The notes: a model not told the origin generated them from the letters alone. A DNA stretch of 64,000 nucleotides from Leucobacter chromiireducens subsp. solipictus (GCF_016758195.1 NZ_QYAC01000001.1:409423-473422); one strand, 5' to 3'; counted from the first letter of the stretch, positions 1-7,853 are shown. Numbers and translations: made by a program.

Positions 1-85
1 CACGCAACACCGTGAGGTCCCCGAATGACTTCTCGAGCCCGCGCACGCGGATGGCGAATTCACCGGGATCGCTGCGGCTAGCCAT
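1..85 (-). CDS. ABC transporter ATP-binding protein, N-terminal fragment (cut by window edge)
   Basis: Only the first 28 codons are inside the window. The peptide reads MASRSDPGEFAIRVRGLEKS and then FGDLTVLR, the usual opening of an ABC ATPase (beta-strand, then G-L-x-K-x-F-G before the Walker A loop, which lies outside). The ATG is at 85-83, inside the end of the DUF1048 gene (8-bp overlap), so translation is probably coupled. It is the third gene of a PadR-DUF1048-ABC operon, an arrangement common in Firmicutes and Actinobacteria for drug or peptide efflux systems. Substrate cannot be told from this fragment. Confidence 0.8.
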   Translation of the reverse strand, partial: MASRSDPGEFAIRVRGLEKSFGDLTVLR

Positions 86-449
86 GACGTTGCTCCCCGC
101 TCGCGACGTCGACGGCCGCGATCAGTCGCGCCCGTTCCTTGTCGATCCATTCCTTTCCGGCGTAGGACCGCGCGAACGTTTCGGCGAACTCCACGGGGTC
201 GTCACCGACCACATCGCGGACCGGGGTATCGTCGACGGCGGCCCGCTCCCAGAGATCGACGTGGTCGCTGAGCAGTTGCACGAGGGTGTCGCCGTCGGTG
301 AAACCCGCCCAGTACGTGAAGTAGCGCTGGAACGCTTTCGCCGCGGCGCGATAGGGCTCCGGCAGGGCCTCGAGCCTGGCGGTGTCGGCCCGGTACTGCT
401 TCTTCTGCTCGAGCGAACCGACGAGCGTGTCCATCCATTTGGGGATCAT
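78..449 (-). CDS. DUF1048 family protein
   Basis: Soluble 123-residue protein starting MIPKWMDTLVGSLEQKKQYR. The composition (helical, KKQYR, aromatic Y-F-T-Y-W patch, D-rich second half) matches DUF1048 proteins, which are nearly always encoded with a PadR regulator. Their biochemical role is not established. An upstream in-frame ATG at 488 would add 13 residues, but the ATG at 449 has a GGAG ribosome binding site seven bases away and the familiar MIPKWM-type N-terminus, so I chose it. It is the middle gene of the PadR-DUF1048-ABC operon, overlapping the ATPase start. No membrane segment or signal peptide is visible. Confidence 0.75.
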   Translation of the reverse strand: MIPKWMDTLVGSLEQKKQYRADTARLEALPEPYRAAAKAFQRYFTYWAGFTDGDTLVQLLSDHVDLWERAAVDDTPVRDVVGDDPVEFAETFARSYAGKEWIDKERARLIAAVDVASGEQRHG

Positions 450-547
450 GAGGTGTCTCCTAAGCCAGAGGTCTTGCGCTTGGCGCAAGCGAGTGAGTGA
501 GTGTTGCGGTGCCCGTGGGCGGGTGCGCGGCGGGTGCGCGGGCGGGA

Positions 548-898
548 TCAGCCGCGCAGCTGCGTGATGCGCGCAGAGAGGGTCGTCCAGGTGTCCCAGA
601 ACTCGGCGAGCTGCGTCCGGCCGGCGGGGTTCAGGGAATACACCTTGCGCGGCGGGCCTTTTTCGGAGGGCACCTTCTCGACGTCAACCAGGCCCTTCTG
701 CTCGATCCTGATGAGCAGCGCGTAGACCGTCCCCTCCGCGATGTTCTCGAACCCCTCGTCGCGCAGTCGGGACGTGATCTCGGCACCGTAGGCCGGCTGA
801 TCCTGCAGGATCGCGAGCACGATGCCCTCGAGCGTCCCCTTGAGCATTTCGGTCATTACCGATGCCACAGCTCCCCTTTCCCGAGTCGGGACCGCCAT
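548..898 (-). CDS. PadR family transcriptional regulator
   Basis: 116 residues with the PadR winged-helix fold: TEMLKGTLEGIVLAIL, then YGAEITSRL (recognition region), EGTVYALLIRIEQKGLV and a wing with KVYSLNPAGR. Members repress neighbouring transporter genes and release DNA when a drug-like or phenolic ligand binds. A GGGAG motif eight bases before the ATG at 898 supports this start; MTEMLKG, 14 codons later, is the usual N-terminus in relatives and remains possible. The gene is first in the operon with the DUF1048 gene and the ABC ATPase. The short repeats just upstream are probable operators, so it likely controls its own operon. Confidence 0.85.
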   Translation of the reverse strand: MAVPTRERGAVASVMTEMLKGTLEGIVLAILQDQPAYGAEITSRLRDEGFENIAEGTVYALLIRIEQKGLVDVEKVPSEKGPPRKVYSLNPAGRTQLAEFWDTWTTLSARITQLRG

Positions 899-912
899 TC
901 GAGCGACTCCCT

Positions 913-974
913 AGCGTTACTACCTACCACTAGACAGTAACACTAGGTACCGGTACTTGGCAACACTAGCTACC
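913..974. promoter_or_regulatory. Probable PadR operator region
   Basis: An A/T-richer stretch directly upstream of padR. It holds a direct repeat, AACACTAGGTACC at 939-951 and AACACTAGCTACC at 962-974, 23 bp apart (about two helical turns), and a further related stretch, ACTACCTACCACTAG, at about 919-933. Two adjacent repeats at a regulator's own promoter are typical of a PadR autoregulatory operator. The assignment rests on position and repetition only. Confidence 0.5.
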
Positions 975-1290
975 GTACAGATTCGTCGTCCGCGAATTGC
1001 CCACGACACCCGTGCCACGCGCAAGCCGTCGCCGATCACCAGCACCGCTGCGGGCGAGGATCGGACGCCGTGCGGCCGGGAGAACCCACGTGTCCCAGAT
1101 CAACTCCAGGTTCTGGAGCGCCGTCGCAGTCCCATCGCGGCGCTCAGCTATCGCGCCCTCGGGTCACGCTCGGAGGCGGAGAACACCACTTCAGGAGACC
1201 CCTCGGAGTTGGTTACGGCCCGCGCCGGGCGAACACGCGGCGATCACGCTCACGCACCCGCGGGCGGGGAGACACTGCCACAGCGCTGGG

Positions 1291-1357
1291 GCGAGGTTCG
1301 ATCCGAGCGCATCACCGCCGTGTGGGCGCTGCGCAATCCGGACAAGCTCACCCGGTG
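1291..1357 (+). pseudogene. Possible remnant of an ECF sigma factor C-terminal (SnoaL-like) domain
   Basis: The plus strand encodes GEVRSERITAVWALRNPDKL followed by TRW, which closely resembles the last residues of ECF sigma factors with a SnoaL-like C-terminal extension (ECF41-like; RITAxxxxxNPDKL). Nothing convincing of the rest of such a protein is visible upstream in any frame, and the frame runs on past the motif into the 3' end of the oppositely oriented neighbour. The remaining sequence from 975 to 1366 shows no gene that I can support on either strand. Confidence 0.3.
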
Positions 1358-1366
1358 GGGCGGCCG

Positions 1367-2026
1367 CTATTCCCGCTCTTTGCGCTTAAAGAAGCGCACC
1401 TTCTCCGGCTTGCTCTCCGCGGGCGTCGCGTGACCCTTCATGAGTTCCGTGAGATCCTTCTCGATGAGCTGCTGGATCCGGCTGTCGCGCGCTTCCTGGT
1501 ACTCCTCGGAGTCCCCACCGCTGTAGTAGGGGTGCGTAGCGCGCTCCTTCAGCGAATCGCCAATCTCGTGCCACGCGAGATCGCGCGCCCGGAGGGCGGT
1601 CGCCTGCAACCCGGCCTCGTCAGCGGCCTTAGCGTGCAGCTCTTCGGCGACGCGCTCGTAGACCTCCTGACGGTGCCGCAGCGTGCGATTGTCGTCGTTG
1701 CCGTAGTCCGATTCGCTCCAAGAGCTGCGGCCCGTGTCCCGGATCTCGCCGCGCATCCGGGCGATGTGCTTGGCGTCGCGCTCGCGCTCGCGCGCGAGAT
1801 CCTCCGTCGCTTCGCGGACCATCTCCACGATCTGCGCCTCGTCGTAGTCGACGTGCTTCTGCAGGGCATTCATGATGATCGCGTTTTTCACCGTCATCCG
1901 GATCGCGACGTCGGCGACCAGGAGCCCCTGCTCCACGATCTCCTCCACCGGCGCCAGCACACGCTTCGGCAGTCGTCGCAGCGGGCGCGATCCGCCACGC
2001 TTGCGCTTCTTTGACCAGCCGAACAC
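1367..2026 (-). CDS. Conserved hypothetical protein, highly charged and helical
   Basis: 219 residues starting at a GTG (2026) behind a GAGAGGAG ribosome binding site; longer frames reach 2350 but have no supporting site and poor codon use. The N-terminus is basic (WSKKRKRGGSRPLRRLPKR), followed by a hydrophobic stretch (APVEEIVEQGLLVADVAIRM) and then a long E/D/R/K-rich helical region with coiled-coil character (ATEDLARERERDAKHIARM). The C-terminus is basic. No enzymatic motif is recognisable. It is monocistronic and faces away from the guanidinium export unit. I do not assign a function. Confidence 0.65.
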   Translation of the reverse strand: MFGWSKKRKRGGSRPLRRLPKRVLAPVEEIVEQGLLVADVAIRMTVKNAIIMNALQKHVDYDEAQIVEMVREATEDLARERERDAKHIARMRGEIRDTGRSSWSESDYGNDDNRTLRHRQEVYERVAEELHAKAADEAGLQATALRARDLAWHEIGDSLKERATHPYYSGGDSEEYQEARDSRIQQLIEKDLTELMKGHATPAESKPEKVRFFKRKERE

Positions 2027-2198
2027 CGTGCTCCTCTCGCGCGCCCGGGAGGGCACTCCCCCATTATCCCGGATTTCACGCCCGTTACGCAGTCCCCACT
2101 CCGGGCGAGTCTGTCGCCACCGTTCTCCTCGCATGGCATCCCGATGTGCGCTGGCTGGAACGGTGTGAGAAACTCCCAGACGACCCCGCACACGGGGT

Positions 2199-2235
2199 GC
2201 GGACGAGGGAGCAGTACCCGCACAGTGACGACTGC
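2199..2235 (+). promoter_or_regulatory. Guanidine-III riboswitch (ykkC-III class)
   Basis: Fifteen bases before the first SMR start codon. The RNA carries the conserved blocks of the class: GGACGAGG at 2201-2208, GTACCCG at 2214-2220 and CAGTGACGA at 2223-2231. Both helices of the pseudoknot form with window-specific pairs: GCGG 2199-2202 with CCGC 2218-2221, and GCAGT 2211-2215 with ACTGC 2231-2235. The class senses free guanidinium and usually turns on export or degradation genes by exposing the ribosome binding region. It sits almost on top of the start here, which fits translational control. Identified by eye against the published consensus as I remember it; not scored with a covariance model. 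Confidence 0.85.
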
Positions 2236-2249
2236 CAGAAAGCACCACC

Positions 2250-2570
2250 ATGACGCTTGCCTGGATCGTGCTGATCCTGAGCGGACTGCTCGAAGCGGTC
2301 TGGGCGACAGCGCTCGACGCCTCCCGCGGATTCCGGAGGCTCTGGCCCACCGTCGTCTTCGTCGTGAGCTACCTTGCGAGCATGCTCGGGCTCGCGTACG
2401 GCATGACCGAGATCGCCGTTGGCACGGCGTACGCGGTCTGGGTCGGGATCGGGGCGGTCCTCACCGCCGCCTGGGCGATGCTGACCCGGAAGGATCGGGC
2501 GACCGTGCTCCGGGTGGTGCTGCTGGCCGGGCTCATCGCCTGCGTCGTCGGCCTGAAGGTGGTGAGCTGA
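2250..2570 (+). CDS. SMR transporter subunit 1 (guanidinium exporter, Gdx-like)
   Basis: 106-residue protein with four transmembrane helices. The first helix has the essential glutamate in LLEAVWATALDASRGF, and helix 3 has GTAYAVWVGIGAV, the SMR signature. SMR proteins exchange cations for protons as antiparallel dimers. The WAxxLxxSxGF pattern after the glutamate is shared with Gdx-type guanidinium exporters rather than broad EmrE-type drug pumps. A guanidine-III riboswitch immediately upstream supports guanidinium as the substrate. The following gene encodes a second SMR protein two bases after the stop codon, so the working unit is probably a heterodimer like YkkCD. Confidence 0.9.
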   Translation: MTLAWIVLILSGLLEAVWATALDASRGFRRLWPTVVFVVSYLASMLGLAYGMTEIAVGTAYAVWVGIGAVLTAAWAMLTRKDRATVLRVVLLAGLIACVVGLKVVS

Positions 2571-2572
2571 TC

Positions 2573-2947
2573 ATGGCAGCACCGAGTCAGCGCAGCCCCA
2601 AGGTGGCGGGCACCCGACACTGGGTGGTGTTGCTCGCGAGCGCGGTCCTCGAAGCCGTGTGGGCGCTCGCCCTCAAGGAGTCCCAGGGATTCACCCAGCT
2701 CGGCCCCTCCGTCGTGTTCGCGATCACCAACCCGCTCAGCATGGTCGGGCTCGGCTATGCGATGCGGGGACTCCCGGTGAGCGTGGCCTACGCGATCTGG
2801 ACGGGCCTCGGTGCCGCGCTCACCGTTGGCGCGTCGATCCTGCTCGGGATGGAGGCTCCGTCGGTGCTCAAGCTCTGCTTCCTGGGCGGGATCGTCGCGT
2901 GCGTGATCGGGCTGAAGTTCGCGAAGGATCCCGCGGCGAGCGCCTAG
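2573..2947 (+). CDS. SMR transporter subunit 2 (guanidinium exporter, Gdx-like)
   Basis: 124 residues with four transmembrane helices, preceded by a polar N-terminal tail of about 14 residues. Helix 1 carries the catalytic glutamate in VLEAVWALALKESQGF, and helix 3 reads VAYAIWTGLGAAL. It starts two bases after the stop of the first SMR gene, with the GGTGGTGAG end of that gene acting as ribosome binding site, so the two are translated together. Paired SMR genes generally make obligate heterodimers in which each subunit takes a fixed orientation. The 180 bp after the stop hold no gene; they contain a short direct repeat GTCACGGCTGGGCGG. Confidence 0.9.
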   Translation: MAAPSQRSPKVAGTRHWVVLLASAVLEAVWALALKESQGFTQLGPSVVFAITNPLSMVGLGYAMRGLPVSVAYAIWTGLGAALTVGASILLGMEAPSVLKLCFLGGIVACVIGLKFAKDPAASA

Positions 2948-3128
2948 TGCGCGGCTGCCGCCGGGCGCGCGTCGCTCAAACGGCAGGAGATTCACGAAGT
3001 CCTAGGAGATGTTCTCCGGGAAACCGGACCTGGACGCAGGATCTCCGTGGTTTTGGTGGTCACGGCTGGGCGGGGGTCACGGCTGGGCGGCTGCACCTCG
3101 GGTACACTGCCAGGCCGGCACCAGACGC

Positions 3129-3824
3129 CTAGGCGAGGGGTGCGTCGAGGCCGTGGACGGACACCCACATCGAGGCCGCGGCGGCGGGCCCCAAACTCAC
3201 GGGGTCGGCCGAGCCGGCGACCCGCACAAGCACGGCCTCGGAGTACGGTTCGCCGGGCAGGACCTCAAGCTCCGCGTCGACCACGAGGCCTCGGCTCGCG
3301 AAGTACTGCAGCATGGCGGTGTCCGAGTCGGAGATTCGCTCCACCCGCACGCGCGCCGGGGCCTCGACCGCGGCGAGGATCACGGCGTCCGGCCGGTGCA
3401 CGCGGCCATCGGCGCTCGGGATCGGGTCGCCGTGCGGATCGCGGGTGGGATACCCGAGCGCCCGATCGACCCGGTTGATCAGTTCATCCGAGACCGCGTG
3501 TTCCAGCCGGTCGGCCTCCGCGTGCACCTCGTCCCACTCGTAGCCGAGCGCCTGCACCAGGAACGTCTCGAGGAGCCGGTGCCGCCGGATCATCGAGACC
3601 GCGTTCTCGCGGCCCGTGTCGGTCAGCGTTACGCTGCCGTACCGGGCGTGGCCGATCAGTTCCAGGTCGGAGAGTTTCCGCAGCGCGTCGGAGACCGTCG
3701 AGAGCCGCACCCCCGCGGACTCAGCGATCGCGGAGTTCGAGACAGGCGCGTCGGACCACTCCTGCAGCCCCCAGATGACCTTGAGGTAGTTCTGCATACT
3801 CGGGGAAAGATTGTCGACGCTCAC
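3129..3824 (-). CDS. DtxR/MntR family metal-dependent transcriptional regulator
   Basis: 231 residues with the three parts of long DtxR-type repressors. An N-terminal winged helix has SNSAIAESAGVRLSTVSDAL as its helix-turn-helix. A metal-binding dimerisation domain follows (RRHRLLETFLVQALGYEWDEVH, then EADRLEHAVSDELINRV, with DPHGDPIP). The C-terminal SH3/FeoA-like domain covers about residues 150-225. Proteins of this size bind Fe(II) or Mn(II) and repress uptake genes. The start is a GTG (3824); TATCCT lies six bases before it with no Shine-Dalgarno sequence, so the mRNA is probably leaderless. No metal transporter is adjacent, so the target genes and preferred metal are unknown. Confidence 0.9.
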   Translation of the reverse strand: MSVDNLSPSMQNYLKVIWGLQEWSDAPVSNSAIAESAGVRLSTVSDALRKLSDLELIGHARYGSVTLTDTGRENAVSMIRRHRLLETFLVQALGYEWDEVHAEADRLEHAVSDELINRVDRALGYPTRDPHGDPIPSADGRVHRPDAVILAAVEAPARVRVERISDSDTAMLQYFASRGLVVDAELEVLPGEPYSEAVLVRVAGSADPVSLGPAAAASMWVSVHGLDAPLA

Positions 3825-3903
3825 GCACTCAGGATAGCCTGCCCGCTGTGGCCGGGCCCGGGCAGATCCCCGTGATTCCGGGCGAGTTGCCCCTGCTCAG
3901 AAT

Positions 3904-3919
3904 GCTGAATCGATTTGGC
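3904..3919. promoter_or_regulatory. Putative LacI-family operator upstream of the prenyl synthase/lacI pair
   Basis: GCTGAATCGATTTGGC is an imperfect palindrome centred on CG. It resembles four other boxes at 7706, 7760, 9754 and 9797, which share a GAAACGNTT core. Its place before the operon that encodes the LacI-type regulator suggests autoregulation. It is the most divergent of the five. Confidence 0.45.
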
Positions 3920-3980
3920 ACACCGCTTCCGGCACCCCTACGCTGGAGGAATCCACCCCGAGGACGAGGAGAGCACCCGA

Positions 3981-5054
3981 ATGGCAGCCCCGCACCAGCC
4001 GCAGCTCCGCCCCGAACCGGCCCCCGGGATCCGGGACGCGGGGCGGCCACACACCGCGGACACCGCGAACACCGCGGCCGAGGTGGACGCGCTCCTCGCG
4101 GCGACGGTGCGCACCATGGCGGGAATCGTTTCGGACCGCGTGGCGCGCAGCCCCTGGGCGCAAGACAACCCCGCGGGGCTCCCGCCGTTGACCGGCGGCA
4201 AGTATGTCCGGGCGCGGGCGTTTCTCACGGCAGCGAGCGCGTACGGCGCCCTGCACCGCCCGGGCGCTCAGGACGCGCTCGTCGGGATCGCTGCCGCGCT
4301 CGAACTGCTCCACACCGCCTCGCTGGTGCACGACGACATCATCGACGCATCCTCCACGCGCCGCGGCGCGCCAGCCCTGCACCGGCTCACCAGCCCCGCC
4401 ACCGCGATCCTGGTGGGCGACCAGGTCTTTGCGCTCGCACTCGCACACAGCGCGCCGTACGGCGTGACCGTCACTGCCGCGCTCACCCGCGCATTTGCGG
4501 ACCTCTGCGAGGGTCAGCTGCTGGAGTCCGCGCTCCGCTGGGACGCGGATGCCCTCCCGGTACTCGAACGATACGGCTCCCTGAAGACGGGTGCCCTGTT
4601 CGGTGCCGCCTTCGAGCTTGCTGCGCATGTTGCCGGGCTTCCGGACCCCGAACAGCTCAGCGCGCGCGACGCCGGGATCCGGCTCGGCCTGGCCTTCCAG
4701 TTCGCCGATGACCTGCTCGACATCCACGGCGACCTTGCCGAGCTGGGCAAGGACCACGGTGCCGATCTGCGCAATGGCGTGCCCTCGTTCCCGCTGTGGC
4801 TGGCCTCGCAGCAGCTCGCGACGGAGGTCGGGCTCGCCCACCCCACCGACCTGGACGCGCTCGCCGCGACGGCAAGTTCGGCATCGATCGATGCCCGCAC
4901 CCGCACCCGCATTGCCGAGTTGGTCGCGGAGGCACGATCCTCGCTCCCCGCAGCACCGGATCCGGAGCTCCTCGAGGCAGCGATTCACGCGGTGGTCGCA
5001 GTTCCGCTCAGCGCTCCGGCCCCATCGACGACCACCGAATCCGAGGAATCATGA
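3981..5054 (+). CDS. Polyprenyl synthetase family protein
   Basis: 357-residue member of the all-helical trans-isoprenyl diphosphate synthases, which join isopentenyl diphosphate to an allylic primer in the cytoplasm. It has the GGKYVRAR opening, the first aspartate-rich motif HDDIIDAS followed by TRRG, GQLLE, and the second aspartate-rich motif FADDLLDIHGD. The start at 3981 has GAGGAG upstream; an ATG at 3915 lacks such a site. The stop codon overlaps the ATG of the LacI-type regulator (ATGA). Chain length cannot be decided from sequence alone. Coupling to a catabolic-type regulator is unusual; menaquinone side-chain or carotenoid synthesis would be the normal guesses, but no such genes are nearby. 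Confidence 0.85.
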   Translation: MAAPHQPQLRPEPAPGIRDAGRPHTADTANTAAEVDALLAATVRTMAGIVSDRVARSPWAQDNPAGLPPLTGGKYVRARAFLTAASAYGALHRPGAQDALVGIAAALELLHTASLVHDDIIDASSTRRGAPALHRLTSPATAILVGDQVFALALAHSAPYGVTVTAALTRAFADLCEGQLLESALRWDADALPVLERYGSLKTGALFGAAFELAAHVAGLPDPEQLSARDAGIRLGLAFQFADDLLDIHGDLAELGKDHGADLRNGVPSFPLWLASQQLATEVGLAHPTDLDALAATASSASIDARTRTRIAELVAEARSSLPAAPDPELLEAAIHAVVAVPLSAPAPSTTTESEES

Positions 5055-6079
5055 AGCAGCGTCGCACCACCATCAAGGACGTCGCTCACGAGGCGGGGGT
5101 CTCGATCGCCACGGCGTCGGAGGCGCTCAATGGCAAGGGGCGCGTCGCTGCGACAACCCGGCAACACGTGATCGACACGGCGGCTCGGCTCGGGTACACC
5201 GCGAACCGGCTCGCCAAGAACCTGAATGCGGGCCGCACCGGCTCCCTGGTGCTCTCGGTCTCGCCGATGTCCGCGAACACGACGGCGTCGGGAGTCCAGC
5301 CCGAGTGGGATATTGACTACTACTTCCGCGTCCTGAGCGGGGCGTCTGCGCACGCATTCCAGCGGGGCTTTCTGCTGTCCATGCTGCCGTCGAGCAGCCC
5401 GTCCCCCGCGTTTCTGTCGGCGGCGGATGGCCTGATCGTCGTCGACCCCAGCGAGAACGATCCGCTCGTCCGCGCCGCCACCGCGGCCGGTCTCGCGTGC
5501 GTGACGATCGGCCGCAACTGGGACGACCTCTCCTGGGTCGACAACGATTTCGCTGCGGGAACGCTGACGGCGCTGAGCCACCTGAGCGAGGTGCGCGCCG
5601 CACGCCCGGCGCTCTTCCTGAGCGAGACCAGTTCCTCCTACGTGCGCGATGAGCTCTCCGCCTACCTCGACTGGTGCTCATCTGCCGGGGTCGATCCGGT
5701 GATCCTGCGCTCCCCCGGCCCGCGCGTCGACGAGGCCGAGGCGACCATTCGCACGGCACTCGCCGCCCCGGATCGCCGCTTCGACGCGGTGGTCACGACG
5801 CTCGACACGCTGGCGCACGCGACCGAGCGCAGCGCGCAGGCGCTCGGGCTGCGCATTCCGGAGGATCTGCAGCTCGTGAGCCTCACCGATAGCCGTTCGC
5901 TCGACTACGGGCTGAACACGCCCGTCACCGCGCTCGACCTGCAGCCGATCCGCCTGGGCGAACTCGCCGTCGATCTCCTCCTGGCGGGGCTCGACGGCAC
6001 GGCGGAGCGCCGCCGAGAACTGGTCCCGACGGCGCTCACGGTGCGCGGTTCGACGCTGCAGCCGGGGCGCGCGGACTAG
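5051..6079 (+). CDS. LacI family transcriptional regulator
   Basis: 342 residues. Residues 7-26 form the LacI helix-turn-helix (TIKDVAHEAGVSIATASEAL), followed by a hinge (ANRLAKNLNAGRTGS) and a periplasmic-binding-protein-like ligand domain ending near GSTLQP. The ATG overlaps the stop of the polyprenyl synthetase gene. Downstream it meets the permease gene tail to tail with a 4-bp overlap of stop codons. Related palindromes at 3904, 7706, 7760, 9754 and 9797 fit its expected binding sites, so it probably represses its own operon, the permease, the C-N hydrolase and the ureohydrolase. The ligand is unknown; a guanidino compound, an amine or an amide is the reasonable guess from the neighbours. 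Confidence 0.9.
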   Translation: MKQRRTTIKDVAHEAGVSIATASEALNGKGRVAATTRQHVIDTAARLGYTANRLAKNLNAGRTGSLVLSVSPMSANTTASGVQPEWDIDYYFRVLSGASAHAFQRGFLLSMLPSSSPSPAFLSAADGLIVVDPSENDPLVRAATAAGLACVTIGRNWDDLSWVDNDFAAGTLTALSHLSEVRAARPALFLSETSSSYVRDELSAYLDWCSSAGVDPVILRSPGPRVDEAEATIRTALAAPDRRFDAVVTTLDTLAHATERSAQALGLRIPEDLQLVSLTDSRSLDYGLNTPVTALDLQPIRLGELAVDLLLAGLDGTAERRRELVPTALTVRGSTLQPGRAD

Positions 6080-7593
6080 CCGCGAGCCGCCGCGGACGAT
6101 GCCCGAGCGCGCGCACCGGGACGCTCCGCGTCATCCTCCGCATCGTCCTCGGATTCGTCGCGCTCGAAGACCACGATCGTGGATCCCGTGGTGGCGGCAT
6201 GGAGGCGCTTGCGATGCACCCAGCGTTCGACGATCACGCCCAGCACGCCGACCGCGGCGACGCCGATCACCGTGGACCAGTCGCTCGCCCACCCGGCACC
6301 GCTCTCGCGGGGCCACGCGACATTCACGATCTGGAACACGAGCCAGACGAGCGCGAGCAGACTCACCGTTTTCCCGGCGCGCCCGAGGAACAGGCTCGGG
6401 TCGTCGCTCCAGCGGCCGCGGATCCGAGCCACGGCGAGCCCCAGCACAGGGAACAGGAACGAGAGGAAGAACCCGACCGACGAGAAGGAGATGAGGGCCA
6501 TCTGGATCCCCTCGCTCTGGAACGGGATGAACAACAGCGCGGCGATGACCGCCGCGATGAGCACCGCGCGTCGGGGCAACCCGGTCTCCCCCGAAAGCTT
6601 CGTCAGGAACCGCGCGAACGGGAGCTCCCCGTTTCGCGCCGTCGCCCAGATGATGCGGGACACCGTGATCTGAATGGTCATCAGGCTCGCGGCGAACGCA
6701 ATGACGAAGAGGGCGAGAATGCCACGGAACACCGGTTCCGGGAACGTCGCGGCGATGATCGCCACGGCCGGATCGGCAGCGTTGTCCGGATCCTGCAGGA
6801 ACGCGTCGTTCGGGACGGCGAGGGTAAAGGCGAGGGTGCTGAGGAGCACGATTCCCATGATGGCGAAAAACGACACCACCATGGCTTTCGGCACGGCCTT
6901 CTTGGGGCGCTTCACCTCCTCGGCGATAGAGCTCGCGCTCTCAAATCCGATGGCAAAGTAGCTCGAGAAGGCGATGGCCATCACGAGGGGCGCGGCGAAG
7001 AACGCTCCGCGGTAGTCCCCGAGCGATTCGGGCGACAGATACTCGAGCCCCTGGTGCCGCTGGAAGAACAGCAGCCAGACCGCGACGCCGATGGATCCCA
7101 CGGCTTCCGCCACAATGACGGTGACCATCAGGATCTTGATGAAGACGCGGCCCGCGAGGTTCACGAGCGTGCTGAACACCAGCATCCCGACCGCGAACCA
7201 GGTGACGATCTCCGGACCTGCGGACGGCATGTCGAAGATGGGCGGGATCAGCACGGCACCGGCGTACGCCACGGCCGGAAGCGTGATGAGGAGCGTCCAA
7301 ATGTACGTCCACGAGGCGAACCAGCCGTAGCGGTGTCCGAGCAGTCGACGCGACCACTGGTAGATCCCGCCCGAGTCCGCCCACTTGGACGCGAGCATAC
7401 CGAGGGTGAGGACCACGATGAACTGGCCCGCGTACAGAATCAGCCCGCCCCAGATGAACGCCGGGCCCGAGGTCGCAAGCCCCACTCCGAGGACGCTGTA
7501 GACCGCCACGATCGGCGAGACGAAGGCAAATGCCACGGACAGGGCAGAGAACATGGTGAATTCACGTTTCATCACCGTCGGCGCCGTACTCAT
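6076..7593 (-). CDS. APC superfamily amino acid/polyamine permease
   Basis: 505-residue integral membrane protein with about 12 hydrophobic segments. It opens with SALSVAFAFVSPIVAVYSVLG, the discontinuous first helix of amino acid/polyamine/organocation transporters, then ADSGGIYQWSRRLLG and, in helix 6, AIGFESASSIAEEVKRPKKA. About 55 polar, acid-rich residues form a C-terminal cytoplasmic tail. The start has a GGGAG site six bases away. The gene diverges from the C-N hydrolase gene, and two LacI-type boxes lie between them (7706 and 7760). Substrate is inferred as a guanidino compound, polyamine or amino acid consumed by the neighbouring hydrolases. Confidence 0.88.
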   Translation of the reverse strand: MSTAPTVMKREFTMFSALSVAFAFVSPIVAVYSVLGVGLATSGPAFIWGGLILYAGQFIVVLTLGMLASKWADSGGIYQWSRRLLGHRYGWFASWTYIWTLLITLPAVAYAGAVLIPPIFDMPSAGPEIVTWFAVGMLVFSTLVNLAGRVFIKILMVTVIVAEAVGSIGVAVWLLFFQRHQGLEYLSPESLGDYRGAFFAAPLVMAIAFSSYFAIGFESASSIAEEVKRPKKAVPKAMVVSFFAIMGIVLLSTLAFTLAVPNDAFLQDPDNAADPAVAIIAATFPEPVFRGILALFVIAFAASLMTIQITVSRIIWATARNGELPFARFLTKLSGETGLPRRAVLIAAVIAALLFIPFQSEGIQMALISFSSVGFFLSFLFPVLGLAVARIRGRWSDDPSLFLGRAGKTVSLLALVWLVFQIVNVAWPRESGAGWASDWSTVIGVAAVGVLGVIVERWVHRKRLHAATTGSTIVVFERDESEDDAEDDAERPGARARASSAAARG

Positions 7594-7705
7594 AGAAACT
7601 CCCTTGCTTCACATCGGCGACGGGCGCGACACCCATTGGCGCGCCCGGAGGTGGATCGTCCGCGCCGGAGTGGCCCCCGTCGCGGTCGAGAGTCACGCTA
7701 CCCTG

Positions 7706-7774
7706 GCCGAAACGTTTTAGCAAGTGGCAAACTGGCCTGCTATCGCCTAGAGTCAGCTAGTGAAACGATTTGGC
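7706..7774. promoter_or_regulatory. Divergent promoter region with two LacI-type operator boxes
   Basis: Between the permease and C-N hydrolase starts lie GCCGAAACGTTTTAGC (7706-7721) and GTGAAACGATTTGGC (7760-7774). Their centres are about 53 bp apart, close to five helical turns. Both share the AAACGNTTT core with the boxes at 3904, 9754 and 9797. Paired sites between divergent genes would let one LacI-type protein control both directions. Confidence 0.55.
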
Positions 7775-7853
7775 ACTGTGCCCGGTCACCACCCCCAAAC
7801 TCGAGCGAGTCGCGCGCCCGTGCGCGGTCCGCCCGCCACACCCGAGGAGCCCC

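Noticed and set aside
1291-1320. GGTTCGATCC on the plus strand, like a tRNA T-arm loop
   Set aside because: The bases either side (CGAGG and CGAGC) do not pair as a T-stem and no acceptor or anticodon arm is found at tRNA spacing.
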